Below the pieces are notes generated by a model. It did not search any database. It had not been told where the DNA came from and saw only the letters and a program-made list of their open reading frames with translations. This document shows, piece after piece, positions 8,525-17,675 of a DNA stretch of 64,000 nucleotides. How positions within the stretch are numbered: position 1 is the first letter of the stretch; every line of letters starts with the position of its first letter. The translations under genes and the position numbers were made by a program. The stretch is from Pseudomonas sp. W4I3 (GTDB taxonomy: Bacteria; Pseudomonadota; Gammaproteobacteria; Pseudomonadales; Pseudomonadaceae), in contig NZ_JAUSXS010000001.1 of the NCBI RefSeq assembly GCF_030816195.1, positions 3,371,501-3,435,500 on the forward strand, in the 5' to 3' direction.

Positions 8525-10810
8525 GTGATTATTTTCAACGGGTTGTCCAGGGTATGCGTGGCAGGGCTGTTGCTAGGAGTGAGCCTGGCGGCGTCGGCGC
8601 GTGAGCAAGTGCCTCAGGCGCAGGCGTCGGCGCAGATCCGGCGTACCACTTACGGCGTGCCGCACATCCGCGCTGGCGATGAGCGCGGCCTGGGCTTCGG
8701 CATCGGCTATGCGTATGCCCAGGACAACCTGTGTCTGCTGGCCAATGAGGTGGTCACGGTGAACGGTCAACGTGCGCGGTTCTTCGGCCCCGAGCAGGCC
8801 ACCCTGGAGGAGCGCAACAACCTTGCCAGCGATGTGTTCTTTACCTGGCTGAACACACCGGACGCGGTCCGGGCGTTCTGGAACGCGCAGACGCCGCAGA
8901 TCCGCGAGCGTATCGAAGGCTACGTGGCCGGCTACAACCGTTATCTGAAAGAGCAGGGCGCACCGGCGCAGTGTCAGGCGGCGTGGGTGCGTCCGTTGGT
9001 CAAGGAAGATCTGGTCAAGCTGACCCGCAGGCTGCTGGTAGAAGGTGGCGTCGGTCAATTTGCCGAAGCGTTGGTGGGCGCCACGCCTCCCCAGGCCACC
9101 GCCGCCGTGCAGCCTGGCGCGAAGGCGTTCGATTTGGCCGCCGCCCAACAACAGCGCTTCGCCCTTGACCGGGGCAGCAACGCCGTCGCGGTGGGTAAGG
9201 ATCGCTCCTTCAACGGGCGCGGCATGTTGCTGGCCAATCCGCATTTCCCGTGGGTAGGCGGCATGCGCTTTTACGAGATGCACCTGACCATCCCCGGCCA
9301 GCTGGATGTGATGGGCGCGGCGCTGCCAGGGTTGCCGGTGGTCAATATCGGCTTCAACCAGCACGTGGCGTGGACGCACACGGTAGACACCTCCAAGCAT
9401 TTCACCCTGTATCGCCTGACGCTCGACCCCAAGGATTCCACCCGCTACCTGCTCGACGGCAAGTCCTTGCCCCTGGATAAAACCACGCTGACGGTACAGG
9501 CCAAACAAGCCGACGGCAGCCTCAAGGACGTCACCCATACGGTCTACAGTTCGCAGTTCGGCCCGGTGGTGCAGTGGCCCGGCAAGCTGGACTGGGACAA
9601 GCAATACGCCTTCAGCCTGCGCGACGCCAACCTTGGCAACGACCGCGTGCTGCAACAGTGGTACGCCATGAACCGGGCCGGCAGCCTCACCGAACTGCAA
9701 ACCTCGGTACACACCCTGCAAGGCATCCCGTGGGTCAACACCCTGGCCGCCGATGACCAGGGCCAGAGCCTGTACATGAACCTGTCGGTGGTGCCCAACG
9801 TCAGTGCCGCCAAGCTCGCGCAATGCAGCGACCCGCGTGTGGGCCTGCAAATGATCATGCTCGACGGCAGTCGCAGCGCCTGTGCCTGGGACATTGACCC
9901 TCGTGCCGCGCAAGCGGGGATCTTCCCGGCCGCCCAACTGCCGCAACTGCAGCGCAGCGACTATGTGCAGCACTCCAACGACTCCGCCTGGATGGTCAAC
10001 CCCAAGGCGCCACTCACCGGCTTCTCCCCGGTGATCAGCCAGGACAACATCGGCCTCGGCCCACGTGCCCGATTCGCCCTGCAGCGCCTGCAATCCCTGG
10101 AGAAACAGCCTATTACTGTCAACGACCTGCAAGCCATGGTCATGGACAACGAGGTGTACCTCGCGGGGCAAGTCATGCCGGACCTGCTGCAGTTCTGCGC
10201 CAAACAGCTGGGCAACGATGCCGCTACGCTCCAGCCACTGTGCACCAGCCTGAAAACCTGGGACCAGCGCGCCAACCTCGACAGCGGCGTGGGTTTGGTG
10301 CACTTCATCAACCTGGTGGAACACCTGCAGCAAATCCCCGATGCCTGGCGCGTCGCCTTCGACCCGGCCCACCCGCTGACCACCCCCAGCGGCCTGGCCA
10401 TCGACCGCGCGCCCGTGGCCAAAGCCCTGCGCAAAGCCATGCTCGCCTCGAGCAGCGCCGTCGACAAACTCGGCCTCGACCGCTGGGGCGACATCCAGCT
10501 CTCCGGCCAAACCCCCATCCACGGCGGCCCGCAAGAACTGGGCATCTACAACGCCATGCAAACCGTGCCCCGCGCCGACGGCAAACGCGAAGTCGTCAGC
10601 GGCACCAGCTACCTGCAAATCGTCACCTTCGACGACAAAGGCCCCCAGGCCATAGGCGTACTGGCGTTCTCCGAGTCCAGTAACCTCCAGTCCAACCACG
10701 CCAAGGACCAGACCCAAGCCTTCTCCGAGAAAAAGCTGCGCCCACTGCCATTCACCGAAGCCCAGATCAAGGCCGATCCGCAGTACCAGGAACAACGCAT
10801 CCAGGAGTAG
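8525..10810 (+). CDS. pvdQ: PvdQ: periplasmic Ntn-hydrolase acylase (pyoverdine maturation, AHL acylase)
   Basis: 761 aa, the same size as P. aeruginosa PvdQ. It removes the fatty-acid chain from the pyoverdine precursor in the periplasm and can hydrolyse long-chain acyl-homoserine lactones. Signal peptide about 1-24 (LLLGVSLAASA). The precursor cleaves itself between Gly217 and Ser218 (DRGSNAVAVG), making Ser218 the N-terminal nucleophile. The following NPHFPWVGGMRFYEMHLTIP and later HSNDSAWMVN carry the conserved His and Asn of the oxyanion site. The GTG start is chosen over the longer open frame because GGAG precedes it, a signal peptide begins there, and the PvdS box would place the transcript start downstream of the longer start. 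Confidence 0.93.
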   Translation: MIIFNGLSRVCVAGLLLGVSLAASAREQVPQAQASAQIRRTTYGVPHIRAGDERGLGFGIGYAYAQDNLCLLANEVVTVNGQRARFFGPEQATLEERNNLASDVFFTWLNTPDAVRAFWNAQTPQIRERIEGYVAGYNRYLKEQGAPAQCQAAWVRPLVKEDLVKLTRRLLVEGGVGQFAEALVGATPPQATAAVQPGAKAFDLAAAQQQRFALDRGSNAVAVGKDRSFNGRGMLLANPHFPWVGGMRFYEMHLTIPGQLDVMGAALPGLPVVNIGFNQHVAWTHTVDTSKHFTLYRLTLDPKDSTRYLLDGKSLPLDKTTLTVQAKQADGSLKDVTHTVYSSQFGPVVQWPGKLDWDKQYAFSLRDANLGNDRVLQQWYAMNRAGSLTELQTSVHTLQGIPWVNTLAADDQGQSLYMNLSVVPNVSAAKLAQCSDPRVGLQMIMLDGSRSACAWDIDPRAAQAGIFPAAQLPQLQRSDYVQHSNDSAWMVNPKAPLTGFSPVISQDNIGLGPRARFALQRLQSLEKQPITVNDLQAMVMDNEVYLAGQVMPDLLQFCAKQLGNDAATLQPLCTSLKTWDQRANLDSGVGLVHFINLVEHLQQIPDAWRVAFDPAHPLTTPSGLAIDRAPVAKALRKAMLASSSAVDKLGLDRWGDIQLSGQTPIHGGPQELGIYNAMQTVPRADGKREVVSGTSYLQIVTFDDKGPQAIGVLAFSESSNLQSNHAKDQTQAFSEKKLRPLPFTEAQIKADPQYQEQRIQE

Positions 10811-10819
10811 GGCAGGGCC

Positions 10820-10867
10820 GCAACCCCTTGATGCCAATGCGAAATATTTTTGAAATCAAGGGGTTGC
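10820..10867 (+). terminator. Long hairpin after pvdQ
   Basis: Arms GCAACCCCTTGAT and ATCAAGGGGTTGC pair perfectly over 13 bp around a 22-nt AT-rich loop, 10 bp after the pvdQ stop. No T-tract follows, so termination may be weak or the hairpin may protect the mRNA 3' end. Confidence 0.5.
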
Positions 10868-10892
10868 AGGCCTAGGCAAATGAGTACATAAT
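10864..10892 (+). promoter_or_regulatory. Probable sigma-70 promoter of tRNA-Cys
   Basis: -35 TTGCAG (10864-10869), 17-bp spacer, -10 CATAAT (10887-10892), then a GC-rich discriminator GGCGCCC, typical of stable-RNA promoters under stringent control. About 130 nt separate it from the tRNA. Confidence 0.5.
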
Positions 10893-11023
10893 GGCGCCCA
10901 TCGAACGCAATGAAGCATTAAAAACTTCAATGTATTCAATGAGTTAGAGTAGAGGCGCGCTTCACAGAGCCCACTCAAGTTTGTATGCGGTGAGTGCAGG
11001 TAATACAGGCACTGACCGTTTGA

Positions 11024-11097
11024 GGCCGAGTAGCAAAATGGTTATGCAGCGGATTGCAAATCCGCCTACGCCGGTTCGATTCCGACCTCGGCCTCCA
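11024..11097 (+). tRNA. tRNA-Cys (anticodon GCA)
   Basis: 74 nt including encoded CCA. The acceptor arms GGCCGAG and CTCGGCC pair perfectly; the anticodon loop ATTGCAAAT has GCA; the T-loop is GTTCGATTC; the discriminator base is U, as expected for tRNA-Cys. The 3' half is repeated in degenerate form at 22616-22673, marking this tRNA as an integration site. Confidence 0.97.
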
Positions 11098-11105
11098 CTC
11101 TTGAA

Positions 11106-11137
11106 AACCCCGTAGATTAACGTCTACGGGGTTTTTT
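11106..11137 (+). terminator. Rho-independent terminator of tRNA-Cys
   Basis: AACCCCGTAGA, loop TTAACG, TCTACGGGGTT, then a T run: a perfect 11-bp stem 9 nt after the CCA end. Confidence 0.92.
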
Positions 11138-11201
11138 ATTGGGTGGGATTTGGTCATTGCTCCCGCAACAAGACCTTACGATCTATAAACAAGGAAGAAT
11201 A

Positions 11202-11777
11202 ATGCACTCGCCGTCATTGCTGTCGTCTCTCAAACTTTTGGCTGTTCTGCTGATAGCCGGGCTCACGACCGCTTGTTCCAACTACCACTACAAGGATTAC
11301 CAAGGCGATTGGGCGCCTGAGTTGATGACGCCCTATGACCTGTCCAATAACGCGGCCAACGCGCCGGTGGTGTACTTCGCCACCACCCGCTTTCGCGGAT
11401 TGGGAGTCAAATTCCATCGACTGTTGCTGGCCACGCATGTGGACGACCAACTGCTTGAAGGCGCCGGGCGGCGCTCGATCCTCGACGTTTCCGGCAAACA
11501 GGCACTGCGGTTGACCCCGGGCAAGCACTCGTTGACCTGGTGTTGGGTGTCGATGAATGCCTTGGGGACCGGTGGCGCGAAGTGCGGCTTCAGTGCTCGC
11601 GATGTGGAATTCAATGCAGGCCAGCGATATGTCGTGGACTTCACCACCCGCGACGACATCAATGGGCCTCCGGGGCGCCAGGTCTCGACCATTACCATCG
11701 AATCCGAAATTCGAAACCTGGATACCCATGAAGTGATTTATCCGCTCAAAGGTAGTGCTGGGCAGGAGAAGGACTAA
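11202..11777 (+). CDS. Putative lipoprotein, 191 aa
   Basis: The start ATG 11202 follows AAGGAAGA. The N-terminus MHSPSLLSSLKLLAVLLIAG ends in a lipobox (LTTAC, Cys about 25), predicting a membrane-anchored periplasmic lipoprotein. The mature part has VYFATTRFRGLGVKFHRLLL, a mixed beta pattern with KQALRLTPGKHSLTWCWVSM, and three further cysteines. The section 'L.PGKH.L' resembles small beta-sandwich domains in envelope proteins, but I do not recognise the family. First gene after the tRNA-Cys terminator, hence first gene of the putative island or flank. Confidence 0.7.
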   Translation: MHSPSLLSSLKLLAVLLIAGLTTACSNYHYKDYQGDWAPELMTPYDLSNNAANAPVVYFATTRFRGLGVKFHRLLLATHVDDQLLEGAGRRSILDVSGKQALRLTPGKHSLTWCWVSMNALGTGGAKCGFSARDVEFNAGQRYVVDFTTRDDINGPPGRQVSTITIESEIRNLDTHEVIYPLKGSAGQEKD

Positions 11778-11948
11778 CGCTTGCGACGATCACCGTCACG
11801 AACGGAGTGGGGCGGTGGTCGAGGTATGTGGCGGGGGATAGCTTTGGGCCAGGAGCTGCCACTCGGCTGGATCTTTTCGTTCGATGAACGGACGGGGTTT
11901 ATCCCGTCCCCGAAAAGTGTGGCGAACGCTTGAATCGTAGGCTCGGCG

Positions 11949-12437
11949 CTAGGAGTAAACGGTACCGGGCGGCATTTTTATGCCGCACAGTGCTCGGTAG
12001 CAAACACCATTTCCATATACCAAACATTTATCGCGGGCTTGGGCCTTAAGCATTAACGCTCGCAATCTTTGGACAATTCGAACGGCTCGACGTCTGAATA
12101 ACAGCGGTTTTATCGGCCGCTTTTCTTGCCTTGGATGTTGAATCTCACCGAGATACTCCTGCCAACTTTTTGGTTGCTGACAGAGCTTTGTTTCGAGATT
12201 GTTCAAAATTGCCAATACGTCAGTTAGATCGTCATTTCTCAAGCGGAACATTACATTCATTGATTCAATGCCTATCCCGGCATCTCTTTGTGCATATCGT
12301 TCAAAAGCAGGTGCTATAAGGGAAAAATATCCAAACGTATGAAAACAGTCAGATCTGAAAACAATTCGGTCTTCTGGGTCTAGCGGCCATAAATGCTCTG
12401 TTTTTTTCGAGGTATATAAGCCGATTATATGATGCAT
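11949..12437 (-). CDS. Hypothetical protein, 162 aa
   Basis: No recognised domain. Soluble, without signal peptide; the central part is mixed (RIVFRSDCFHTFGYFSLIAP, then a helical stretch NDDLTDVLAILNNLETKL) and the C-terminal third is strongly basic (RRRAVRIVQRLRALMLKAQA). It lies in the same orientation as the SUKH-family remnant upstream of it, so it may belong to a decayed toxin-immunity locus. Lower GC than the core genes. Moderately likely to be real. Confidence 0.45.
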   Translation of the reverse strand: MHHIIGLYTSKKTEHLWPLDPEDRIVFRSDCFHTFGYFSLIAPAFERYAQRDAGIGIESMNVMFRLRNDDLTDVLAILNNLETKLCQQPKSWQEYLGEIQHPRQEKRPIKPLLFRRRAVRIVQRLRALMLKAQARDKCLVYGNGVCYRALCGIKMPPGTVYS

Positions 12438-12709
12438 GGTGGCTGTACCAGACTACTGACATATTTATGGATAAGTGCAAGCTCACACTCCTGCAAGGAC
12501 TCAGCGTATCAGGTTCGTGCCATCCATTGGCCACTTTTTCTGACCCGTTTTCTGGCGGTTGTCACCTGCTGCTATGGGTCGGTTTCTACCTCACACAACA
12601 GGCAGAAGTCAGCGCAAAAGCGGGCGTTTACAATCGGGTTAATAAACTGCCGCCTTTCCGCAGTTTGAATCACACTGCGTAGCGTAGCGGCATCGGCTTG
12701 AATGAATCG

Positions 12710-13188
12710 TTAGGATTCATCTGCCAGCTCCGAGCCCACCTCGGCGGGCCACATAGACCCAAGATCGACCGCTCGTGAGTCGATGGTTGCAATTGCGTCG
12801 AGACGATTAGCCATGGCCTCCTTGGTGAGGTGCTCTTGGTAGATACAAAGACTCTCAGCAAATTGCGGAAGAGAAGAATTTATGAAAACTCTCTCGTTGT
12901 AACGGTGGTGGTTGAAGTAGATGACATGTCGGCTGTCCATATCAATGGCAACAACGTCGTCAGATCCATTGTGACCGATAGGAAAATAAGATTCGGGTAA
13001 GCCGAAATTTTGTACTCGTGACTCAATTTCGGTCTGTGAGTAGCATAGAACGAAAGAAAAGGCGCGGCATCATGCGGCAGCCCCTGTGCCGCCAGAAGGC
13101 TTGAGTCTTCTCTTACGAGTCGGTCGGGAAGGGACTCTGGATCAAACAAAACGAACTCTGCGCAAAGGCTATGACGCTGGCGAATCAC
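12710..13188 (-). pseudogene. SUKH-family (SMI1/KNR4-like) immunity gene, frameshifted and 5'-truncated
   Basis: Two minus-strand frames together give one SUKH-like protein. The upstream frame reads VLFDPESLPDRLV...LLAAQGLPHDAAPFLSF. The downstream frame continues FGLPESYFPIGHNGSDDVVA, then IDMDSRHVIYFN and RVFINSSLPQFAESLCIY, ending ELADES. These are typical SUKH motifs (GLP...FLSF, then the IG.ngsGd block, then vNSSL.qF). A single-base indel near 13040-13055 separates the frames. The expected N-terminal 20-40 residues are missing because helicase sequence begins at about 13155. SUKH proteins are antidotes to polymorphic toxins; this copy is not functional. Confidence 0.7.
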
Positions 13189-14765
13189 TAGGCCGCACGG
13201 GTAACGCCATTGGTTTCGTCATGACGGTTTATCGCAAACTCGCTGCTTCCAGCGCAGCCGCCATTCACCGGGCGCTGTGTAATCGCCTTCAGCGCCTACT
13301 CGACGATCAAGCAAAAAATATTCCTACTGAGGAGGCAAGCGACGAGCGCTACCTGGGTGAATGGGAAGAACAGTTCACCAGCGATGCCCGTGAGTTTTTT
13401 GCGGGCGAGGTACAACTGCTGAAAGACCTAATTGCTGAGGCTGCTGAGTTGAAGGCCAATGACCTTAAACTGAAACTGTTTATTGAAGACATCATCGGCA
13501 AAATTCAGGCAGCCAACCCCAACGAGAAAGTGCTAATTTTTACCGAATACCGCACTACTCAAAACTATCTGCGGGATGTCTTAGCAGAGCACTATGGCAG
13601 TGATCAGGTCGAGCTAATCAATGGCTCCATGCAGCATGCCGAACGGCGTGAAGCCATCAAGCGCTTTGAAGAACAAGGCCGCTTTTTGATTTCGACTGAA
13701 GCAGGCGGGGAAGGCATTAACCTGCAGAGCAATTGCCACATCATGGTCAACTATGACCTACCTTGGAACCCCATGCGCCTCGTACAGCGCATTGGTCGCC
13801 TGTATCGCTATGGGCAGAAGAAGAAAGTGGTTGTGTTCAACATCCAGCAAACTGACAGCCTGGATCAGGATATCGTCGACCTGATGTATGAGCGGATCGA
13901 CAGCGTGGTGACTGACTTGGCCGAGGTTCAGCAGCACGAATTCAATGATGGCCTGAAAGACGAAATCCTCGGTCAGCTGGCCGAGTTGATAGATGTGGAG
14001 GAAATCCTGCAACAAGCCACAAAACTCGGCATAGACCGAACCCGTGAGCGTATCGATGAGGCATTAAAGCAGGCACGTACAGCTGCCGCCAAACAGCGAG
14101 AACTGTTTGTGCACGCCGCCACCAGCGCTCCCAACGAGCTGCGCGACGAGCTGGAAATCACAGTCGAGCATCTCTACAGCTTCGTCCTAGGAATGTTCGA
14201 ACAACTGGGTATCGAGCTCGCAGAGCGCAGCCATAAAGAGCGGCTTTTGCGTATTCGATTGTCCGAGCAGGTGATGCGCGACATGGGGCTTTCCCCCAAA
14301 GCCTCCCAGCGTATGGACGTGACTTTGGATCGCATGCTGGCCGCAAACCGCCCCGACACCCAAATGCTCGACCTCAACTCCAAGCTAATGCAGTACATGC
14401 TGGGTAAAGCCTGCGAGCACGACTTCGGTGGTTTGGCTGCGATGGTCAAAGAGCCAGAGTTCGGCGATGGGGCATTACTTGGAGCCATGCTTCGCTGGCA
14501 AGGCCCACAGGGCAAACGTATGCGGCAGGAGTTTGTAGCCATTCAGGTTAACGACGGCAAAGCTAAACTGAATCCTGCAAAAGCCAGCCAATGGCTGGTG
14601 ACACCTGCCGAGCACAGCACCCTGAGCCCCGATACTGAAGCCTCCAAATTGCTGTTCAAAGTCGCAGAAGATATGGCTAACCAGCGGCTGGCAGATGCCA
14701 GCAACCGCTACCTGATACCTGAGAACTTGGAGTGGGCAGCCGCAGGCTGGACTCGGCAGCAATAA
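13158..14765 (+). pseudogene. C-terminal fragment of a SNF2-family helicase
   Basis: An open frame encodes only the second RecA-like lobe and C-terminal extension of a large SNF2/RapA-like helicase. TGNAIGFVMTVYRKLAASS is a linker seen in these helicases. Then come motif IV KVLIFTEYRTTQNYL, motif V FLISTEAGGEGINLQS and motif VI LVQRIGRLYRYGQ. The first lobe with Walker A and DEAH box is absent, so it cannot work as an ATPase. Homology seems to begin at about 13155, inside what reads as the SUKH gene on the other strand. Related helicases occur in anti-phage systems such as DISARM (DrmD-like), but no methylase or drmA/B-type partner is present. Confidence 0.75.
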
Positions 14766-15204
14766 GGTCTATCCAATTTAGCCCAAGCCCCGCCCGTCTA
14801 TATTTAGGGAAAGTAGGCGGTTTATCTATCTGGTAGAGAACCAATTTTGGCCTTTGACGACTGACTGCTAATGGCCGATTCCTGCCTCTCACGACGGAAA
14901 GCAAACGGCCCAGCGAATCCGCACTAACGCGACATTGAAATGCCTTTGCCATCAGGCCTGAATGAGTCGTCGCATAACTCAGGAGTAAGGCGACAGCTAA
15001 GGCTTGGCGCGACGTGTGGGCTGGGCCCAAAGCAGACGGTGGGCAGTCTGCTAATGCATCAGCAATGATGTACCCATCACTGTCGCGCTTACAAAATCAC
15101 CTTTTATGATGATCAAGAGGTTATGTATGGCGATGGAAATTTATACAACATACACTCAGTGATTCTCGACAGAACCGTCGCCTAATAAATATCCAGGAGC
15201 AATT
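14766..15204. other. 439-bp intergenic stretch without a credible gene
   Basis: I see only degenerate motifs: GGCCGATTCCTGCCTCTCAC at 14873, similar to phrases near 15664 and 17548, which suggest old copies of an intergenic repeat. The last 100 bp are AT-rich and end in CCAGGAGCAATT, the ribosome-binding site of the next gene. Confidence 0.4.
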
Positions 15205-15657
15205 ATGAAACTTTTCTCGGTATTCACAATTTTGTTATTTGCATTAGTAGGATGCGCTACAGCTGGGAGCCAATCGCCACAGCAAGCCGCACAATCTGCG
15301 GCAATTTTATTTGAGCAACAAAAATTCAATTTAGTTTGGGTTCCCGCAGCGAATAACGGCATTTCCGGAGCTATGGCATCCGCGCTTATAGGAAGTGCAG
15401 GTTTAGAATCTCCAATTGTTTCAAGCATCCACCAAATAATTGCCCCTGCAAGCAAAGCTGATGTTCGTGTCGCCATCTCAGGAACCAATAGTTCTTTTGC
15501 AGCCAACTCAGCTATTGCAGCCTTAAGTAACACATCAAGCATGCTCCCTAAGTTGCAACTTGCATTTATCGGCTCGACATCAGATGCCGCGGCAGTTCGC
15601 TCGGCAGTTGAAGCTAAAGGCGGTAAATTCTTACACGCCACACCAAATGGCTCCTAA
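15205..15657 (+). CDS. Putative lipoprotein, 150 aa, AT-rich
   Basis: A strong AGGAG precedes the ATG by 6 nt. Signal MKLFSVFTILLFALVGC, with Cys17 in a lipobox (LVGC). The mature domain (about 25-150) has alternating strands and helices (KFNLVWVPAANNG, ADVRVAISGTNSS, LQLAFIGSTSDAAAVRSAVE), suggesting a small Rossmann-like periplasmic domain; no family recognised. AT content and codon use are clearly higher in A/T than in core genes, a sign of transfer. Confidence 0.75.
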   Translation: MKLFSVFTILLFALVGCATAGSQSPQQAAQSAAILFEQQKFNLVWVPAANNGISGAMASALIGSAGLESPIVSSIHQIIAPASKADVRVAISGTNSSFAANSAIAALSNTSSMLPKLQLAFIGSTSDAAAVRSAVEAKGGKFLHATPNGS

Positions 15658-15925
15658 CTAGCGGTTTCTGCCTGTCATGATAGACGTCTGTCGGCCAGGA
15701 GCAGACATTCGAGACAGTCTAGCTATGGGCCATTTTCGGAGTTTGTTGATGGGGCTGGGGGGCTCCCTTGTCTCATTCTCCAAGGTCCCTCTCTAGGAGC
15801 CCTCATACGCCAGTCGTCGCTTCGGCGTAGCTAGGCTGGCTGATAACACCCTTTTTTCAGCGCAAAAAGGCCAGCGTGAAAGTGGCTGCACAAACAGCAG
15901 CCATCCGATACCAGGCCCGGTCGGC

Positions 15926-16642
15926 TTATTGCCCGGCCTGGCTGACAGGGGTAACGCTGCGGGTGTAATAATCGCCCGACGAGTCCTGGATGCAGTAATT
16001 CGGGGACATCGGTTTTTCCTCGCCGGCTTTCAACTCAACCACCTCATTGCGGCACGTTGTCTGGAGTGTTTGGGACTGGAATGCCTGCCGGACTTCATAG
16101 TCGGCGCCTGCGCGTGGCACGAAACTGACGGGCGCTGAAGAGCAACTGGACCCGGACGTGACGAACGCCACAAACACGATCAGCGGCTGCCCGGCCGGGA
16201 CCACACGTTCATCGAAGTACCTGCGCGTCTCATCGATCTTCGCGCTGACCGGGGAGGCCGGCATGCCGATGACATTATTCTGGTAGTCGGAAGGCCACAT
16301 GCCGAAGATATCCGCGCTCTGACCGCTGGGCACGATACGCGAAGGATTCCATCCTTGCGGCCGCTCGCGGGCGGCCAGGGCTATTCTGTAAGTGTCGTTG
16401 AAATACTGCTCGCAACTTTGGCCGGATACGAAACCTGCATATGCCCCTTGCCCGCTGATCAGGCGGATGCGCGCCGTACTGGCCGGGTCGTACTTGGCCA
16501 TCTCGGCCGGGTTCTGTACATCGGTTTTTTTGAAGGTGCAGCCCCCGATAGCCAACGGCACGATGAGCAACAGCGACAGGCGTGCGATGACGATGCCCAA
16601 GCTGGTATGAATTGATGAGCGCTTGCTGGCGTCCTGCTTCAT
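15926..16642 (-). CDS. Putative lipoprotein, 238 aa
   Basis: The longer frame starts at 16747, but ATG 16642 follows GGAGAAAATA and gives a clean signal: MKQDASKRSSIHTSLGIVIA, a long hydrophobic segment, then a lipobox AIGGC. The mature part includes ARIRLISGQGAYAGFVSGQS, IVFVAFVTSGSSCSSAPVSF and several cysteines that could form disulfides, with a beta-rich look in the C-terminal half. No family recognised with certainty. Divergent from the lipoprotein gene at 16892. Confidence 0.7.
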   Translation of the reverse strand: MKQDASKRSSIHTSLGIVIARLSLLLIVPLAIGGCTFKKTDVQNPAEMAKYDPASTARIRLISGQGAYAGFVSGQSCEQYFNDTYRIALAARERPQGWNPSRIVPSGQSADIFGMWPSDYQNNVIGMPASPVSAKIDETRRYFDERVVPAGQPLIVFVAFVTSGSSCSSAPVSFVPRAGADYEVRQAFQSQTLQTTCRNEVVELKAGEEKPMSPNYCIQDSSGDYYTRSVTPVSQAGQ

Positions 16643-16891
16643 TATTTTCTCCATGTTAGTAGCGCAACCTTCGTGATGGAGGGGTTTGGGCAGGCGTTTG
16701 CCTTCAAAGTTCGCAGGTTCGCACTGGATTGGGGGCAAAGAAAGCATGACGGCGGCCTTTTCTCTCTCCCGAAGTGTCGCGCGTACAGTCTGCCCTGTTA
16801 TGCTGATTCAGCTATCCGGCGTGTAGATAAGATGCTATATGGCATTAAGTGACAGGAATGTTGGCCAATTGATAGTTAGGGAAAACTGAGT

Positions 16892-17452
16892 ATGCGTCGC
16901 TTAGTAGCCAACGGATTTGTGTTTGTCAGCATTGCGATACTCTGTTCCGGCTGCACATCTTATTCGTCCCAGCCGACAATCAACAAACCCGCTGAACCCG
17001 AAACACGAGAAATCATCTCCAGCTTCAGTTACGCAATAAACTCCCCATGGAAAGACAGTCGCTTCGGCAAGGACGCATACGCAGCGACACTTAAAGTTAT
17101 TACTGATGCACAGGATACGGGCTCCAGCCTTGCCGCCCCGACCCTACCGGCATTAGAAATAAAGATCTCGGAGTTCTCATCTGGCGGCGCTTGCGGACAA
17201 GATTACTTGACGGGCCTGAGTCTGGGTTTGATCCCCAGTTGGTGTACGCGGACAGACCTTTTCAAGTTTGATTTTATATTGAATAAGGATCAGCGCTTTT
17301 GCAGGCAGAAAACCTACTCGATAAACGCCACGTCGTTTTCACATCTCACGATGATTCCGTTTGCACTATTCAATACGGACAATCAGCCATTGACGCTCTA
17401 TCAGGCGGCGCTTAAAGATTTTCTTCGGATAGGTCAATGTGCGACGCGTTGA
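16892..17452 (+). CDS. Putative lipoprotein, 186 aa
   Basis: Signal MRRLVANGFVFVSIAILCSG then Cys21 in a lipobox (LCSGC). The mature part contains EPETREIISSFSYAIN, ALEIKISEFSSGGACG, LSLGLIPSWCTRTDLFKFDF and a C-terminal helix ending in IGQCATR, with several cysteines. It resembles periplasmic proteins of unknown function found near envelope or secretion genes; family not named. Fourth lipoprotein between the tRNA-Cys gene and its remnant. Confidence 0.7.
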   Translation: MRRLVANGFVFVSIAILCSGCTSYSSQPTINKPAEPETREIISSFSYAINSPWKDSRFGKDAYAATLKVITDAQDTGSSLAAPTLPALEIKISEFSSGGACGQDYLTGLSLGLIPSWCTRTDLFKFDFILNKDQRFCRQKTYSINATSFSHLTMIPFALFNTDNQPLTLYQAALKDFLRIGQCATR

Positions 17453-17675
17453 GAGGCATGTTAACAGGCTTTGTTTTGCGGCTACGAGGGGCTCATTCCA
17501 GGCGTTGGGACGTTCGAAATTTATCTCAGGTGAGCGGCAGCTTTTGGCCGATTGCAGGCTGTCATTAAGGCCTACTGCTGGCCGTTTGCTGCCTGCCGGA
17601 GGGTGAGGCTCCAACCGTCGGATTCTGGAAAGTCGGGGGTCAGCACCTTCACGTAAACCAGCCTATTCGCTCCGG

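Noticed and set aside
8573..10837. 754-codon open frame on the minus strand opposite pvdQ
   Set aside because: High-GC shadow of pvdQ: no ribosome-binding site, no domain, and composition typical of an antisense frame.
12438..12709. Short open frames of 60-79 codons on both strands
   Set aside because: No conserved motif or start signal; treated as noncoding spacer next to the SUKH remnant.
13086..13157. N-terminal part of the helicase frame
   Set aside because: Residues before about 13158 do not look helicase-like and lie antisense to well-recognised SUKH sequence.
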